Positions 61,727 to 64,000 of a stretch of 64,000 nucleotides of DNA are shown here, one piece after another; the first letter of the stretch is position 1, and each line of letters starts with the position of its first letter. This DNA comes from Marsupella aquatica (Eukaryota; Marchantiophyta): positions 7,254,001-7,318,000 of the forward strand of contig OZ316899.1 in assembly GCA_973895155.1 (NCBI GenBank), read 5' to 3'. The translations under genes were made by a program, and so were the position numbers. The notes under the pieces were generated by a model. The model saw only the letters and a program-made list of their open reading frames with translations. It was not told where the DNA came from and made no database searches.

Positions 61727-62505
61727 TGTTGTGCGCATACATATCGCTACACAACATACATCGCTTGTCACATACATCCAGACATAGTCACACTGCCACA
61801 TCACAAACACAAGAGAATGGAATACAAGTGGAACTCATGTCCACACATGTCCAAAACCCACAATAATCTCCATACAATCGGCACAACGATCCCGGTCAAC
61901 AATACCCCATTGATCCCGCACCGATCCGATCACACACGTATGTCAAGCCAACGCACCTTGCACTACTCAAGGAATCCACGTTACACAAGCAGAGCTCACA
62001 GCCACCATAGCCACACTTAAGCTCCTCTCTCTCCAAGGCTCAACATTGAAAGATGACCTTTCAATGCCTCACAAGTGAGAAGTACCCTCTCACACAAACC
62101 TGACGGAACCTTATTGGCTCCAATAGCACTCATACCAACGTACATACTCTAATAGCACGATATACTACTACACTACTCAGAATGGTGTGACAGCTGTCGT
62201 GCGCATACATATCGCTACACAACATACATCGCTTGTCACATACATCCAGACATAGTCACACTACCACATCACAAACACAAGAGAATGGAATACAAGTGGA
62301 ACTCATGTCCACACATGTCCAAAACCCACAATCGCCCCCCTAGCTGGGAGTAAGGTCCCCTAACTCTAGCTAGTCATGAGTTCTACAAGGTTGATATACA
62401 CCTTTTTAGGTGTGAAGATCAGGAGGCTGGGTGCAAGTGAGCCCCATCGATCACCTACCTGCAATCCATATCTGCCAAGAGAACACAAATGATAACTAGT
62501 CGGTT

Positions 62506-63819
62506 TCACCGACAGTGAGGACACAACCATGATCCACTAGGAATCACCTGCAATGGTGGTGTCAAACATGACATGTGCCATCCTCTAGAACACTTATCAC
62601 AAATCAACATAGTAGCTGCTCCCTGAGCAGATCCACACAACATACATTTCAAGCCAGCACGAACATGTGCCAAGCTTGGATCTATTGTACCATCAATGTT
62701 GGGAAGGTGACATGGTGCACAGTTGCGCACATGATCCTTCCAAACCATACCATCGCGTCCCTCCAACATCAGGACACCAGAAGGCAACACTTCACGCACA
62801 CGTAAGATTGTCTGGCCTGCGGTCACATCAAGTGTCGTGGGTGCTGTCTGCTGCAAATAAATATAATCACCAGGATGAAATCGCCAAATGCTTGCACGGT
62901 AACCTCCTCCACGAATAGTGGCATACCTCAAAGTATCACGATGTTGGGCAATGGCAACGTTGTCAAAAGCCATGGGCATCACTCTCTGAAATACCCGTGC
63001 TCTCTCTGAACACACCTTGACCCAAACATCAGGATCATCCAAGTTCACAACTGATGCAGCATCACGACGAATAGCTGCTGGCAAATCTTGCTCTCTACCA
63101 TAGAGCAAAAAGTAAGGTGAGAAGGATGCAAGTGATGCTTGCCGACTGAAATGGTAGCCCATAGCTAACCAAGGTAGCTGGAGATCCCAATCTCCCAGAT
63201 CACCAACCTGCAAGCCATACTTACGCAATCCTCTCTTCACAGTTTGCACAACTCTCTCAGCTAATCCATCTGCCTCAGGATGATCACGAGAGGTAGTACG
63301 ATGATCAATCAGAGCTTGTTCACACAAACTCTCAAACTCTCCACGGAACTCAATTCCCTGATCAGTCAACACCTCAGCTGGTGCTCCAAAATGACTGAGT
63401 ACACAATCCAAAAATGTAGCAGCAACTCCTCTACTGGCTTTATCTGGCAACGCCACTAGCTCAATCCACTTGGAGAAGTGCTCCACCATGACCAAAACAT
63501 ACCAATTATGATGTTGAGTAAGAGGTAATGGACCAGCAAAATCCAAACTCCAACGATATCCCAAACCCATGATTGGCAACGGGTGCAACTGGGGAGTGGG
63601 AGCATTAAATGATGCTCTCACTCTATCACATACCACACACTTAGCTATCAACTGCTGGACATGAGTGTGCATACCACGCCACCAATACTGTGTCTGCAGC
63701 AAGCTGTAAGTGCGCTTTACACCAAAGTGACCCAACTCCTTGTGCGCATGTCGCACCAAATGTACTCTCTGTGATGGTTTTGGGACCACCAACACTCTAC
63801 CATCATGCAGTACTCTCAA
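62506..63819 (-). CDS. Gypsy integrase with C-terminal PHD finger, copy 2
   Basis: 437 codons without interruption. H2C2 finger VRHAHKELGHFGVKRT and CVVCDRVRAS (both Cys present). Catalytic core SLDFAGPLPLTQ, VLTDQGIEFRGEF and ADGLAERVVQT (D, D, E). Post-core DYIYLQQTAPTTLDVT, then a complete C-terminal PHD finger: CMLC, CDKC, GWHMSC, CPHC (C4HC3), ending at TGA two codons after CPHC. PHD fingers read histone H3 tails, so this may direct insertion to particular chromatin (inference). Just upstream, TGA at 63838-63840 replaces the CGA of copy 1, so this copy too is broken. Confidence 0.9.
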   Translation of the reverse strand: MRVLHDGRVLVVPKPSQRVHLVRHAHKELGHFGVKRTYSLLQTQYWWRGMHTHVQQLIAKCVVCDRVRASFNAPTPQLHPLPIMGLGYRWSLDFAGPLPLTQHHNWYVLVMVEHFSKWIELVALPDKASRGVAATFLDCVLSHFGAPAEVLTDQGIEFRGEFESLCEQALIDHRTTSRDHPEADGLAERVVQTVKRGLRKYGLQVGDLGDWDLQLPWLAMGYHFSRQASLASFSPYFLLYGREQDLPAAIRRDAASVVNLDDPDVWVKVCSERARVFQRVMPMAFDNVAIAQHRDTLRYATIRGGGYRASIWRFHPGDYIYLQQTAPTTLDVTAGQTILRVREVLPSGVLMLEGRDGMVWKDHVRNCAPCHLPNIDGTIDPSLAHVRAGLKCMLCGSAQGAATMLICDKCSRGWHMSCLTPPLQVIPSGSWLCPHCR

Positions 63820-64000
63820 CAGATGGTTTCCCTCCCATCAAAACCTCTTGGCTCTCTGTAGAACCCTGTCACGTTCCTTGGCATCAACACTGCCAACAAT
63901 AGAACCACTACGTAGATATTCCAACACTCTCACATCATTGTGAATATCTTGCTGTCCAGTAGTTACCTCACCAACATCCACATCTGAAGACTCATCATCC
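63820..64000 (-). pseudogene. Gypsy copy 2, RNase H-integrase linker
   Basis: It continues the pol frame upstream of the TGA at 63838-63840 to the window edge (matching the copy 1 segment with DESSDVDVGEVT). The methyltransferase and RT of this copy are outside the window. Confidence 0.7.

Larger units (their letters stand above)
61727..64000 (-). mobile_element. Ty3/gypsy element with PHD finger, copy 2, runs off window
   Basis: 3' LTR at 61727-62192 (466 bp), GC spacer, extra LTR-end copy 62195-62332, polypurine complement CGCCCCCCTAG at 62333, then integrase-PHD coding. It is very similar to copy 1 along 30293-32700. Inserted into a LINE. Confidence 0.9.

Overview
This is intergenic, transposon-packed DNA from a eukaryote, most likely a streptophyte and plausibly a charophyte green alga. 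The evidence is GT-AG introns, TATA boxes, plant-type Ty1/copia, Ty3/gypsy, LINE, MULE and DUF7869-type elements, TTTAGGG-like motifs in a satellite, and a gypsy element that carries a C5-DNA-methyltransferase and a PHD finger (methyltransferase capture by retrotransposons has been reported for charophytes). No conserved host housekeeping gene is visible. Many open frames begin without an ATG because they are exons or broken relics.

Layout. (1) 1-10.6 kb: a large DNA transposon with two divergent genes. The plus gene encodes a DUF7869-type probable transposase. The minus gene is multi-exon (coiled coil, acidic/basic repeats and a ParB/Srx-like domain). A small basic protein lies downstream. 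Seventeen copies of a 19-bp palindrome (CTACACGAG-N-CTCGTGTAG consensus) are scattered through introns, flanks and two coding sites. (2) 12.47-17.8 kb: a MULE-like transposon with a zinc-finger region, DDE core and SWIM finger, which has its own unrelated palindrome (core TAGCGA...TCGCTA). (3) 18.2-21.4 kb: a decayed gypsy relic. (4) 21.4-23.35 kb: an LTR-like unit with a TATA box and an unknown gene that recurs at 51-58 kb. (5) 23.4-26.7 kb: satellite arrays. (6) 27.9-29.1 kb: a LINE relic. (7) 29.2-45.8 kb: three nested layers. A second MULE copy is split by a gypsy element (30293-44877, CGCG target duplication), which is itself split by a full-length copia element (38648-44435, GTATG duplication, identical LTRs, intact 1546-codon frame). 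(8) 45.8-50.0 kb: a decayed copia. (9) 50.2-57.9 kb: the second copy of the LTR-like unit, split by a nearly full LINE. (10) 57.95-58.7 kb: a minisatellite and direct repeats. (11) 58.7-61.7 kb: two LINE copies tail to tail. (12) 61.7 kb to the window end: a second copy of the methyltransferase/PHD gypsy family.

Themes. Two unrelated DNA transposons each carry a private palindrome repeated through their non-coding DNA, one of them next to a ParB/Srx-like protein. A gypsy polyprotein has the order gag-protease-DNA methyltransferase-RT-RNase H-integrase-PHD, and its stop codons are almost all explained by C-to-T changes (CAG to TAG, CGA to TGA), consistent with deamination of methylated cytosine. 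The copia element is the only one that looks young enough to be active.
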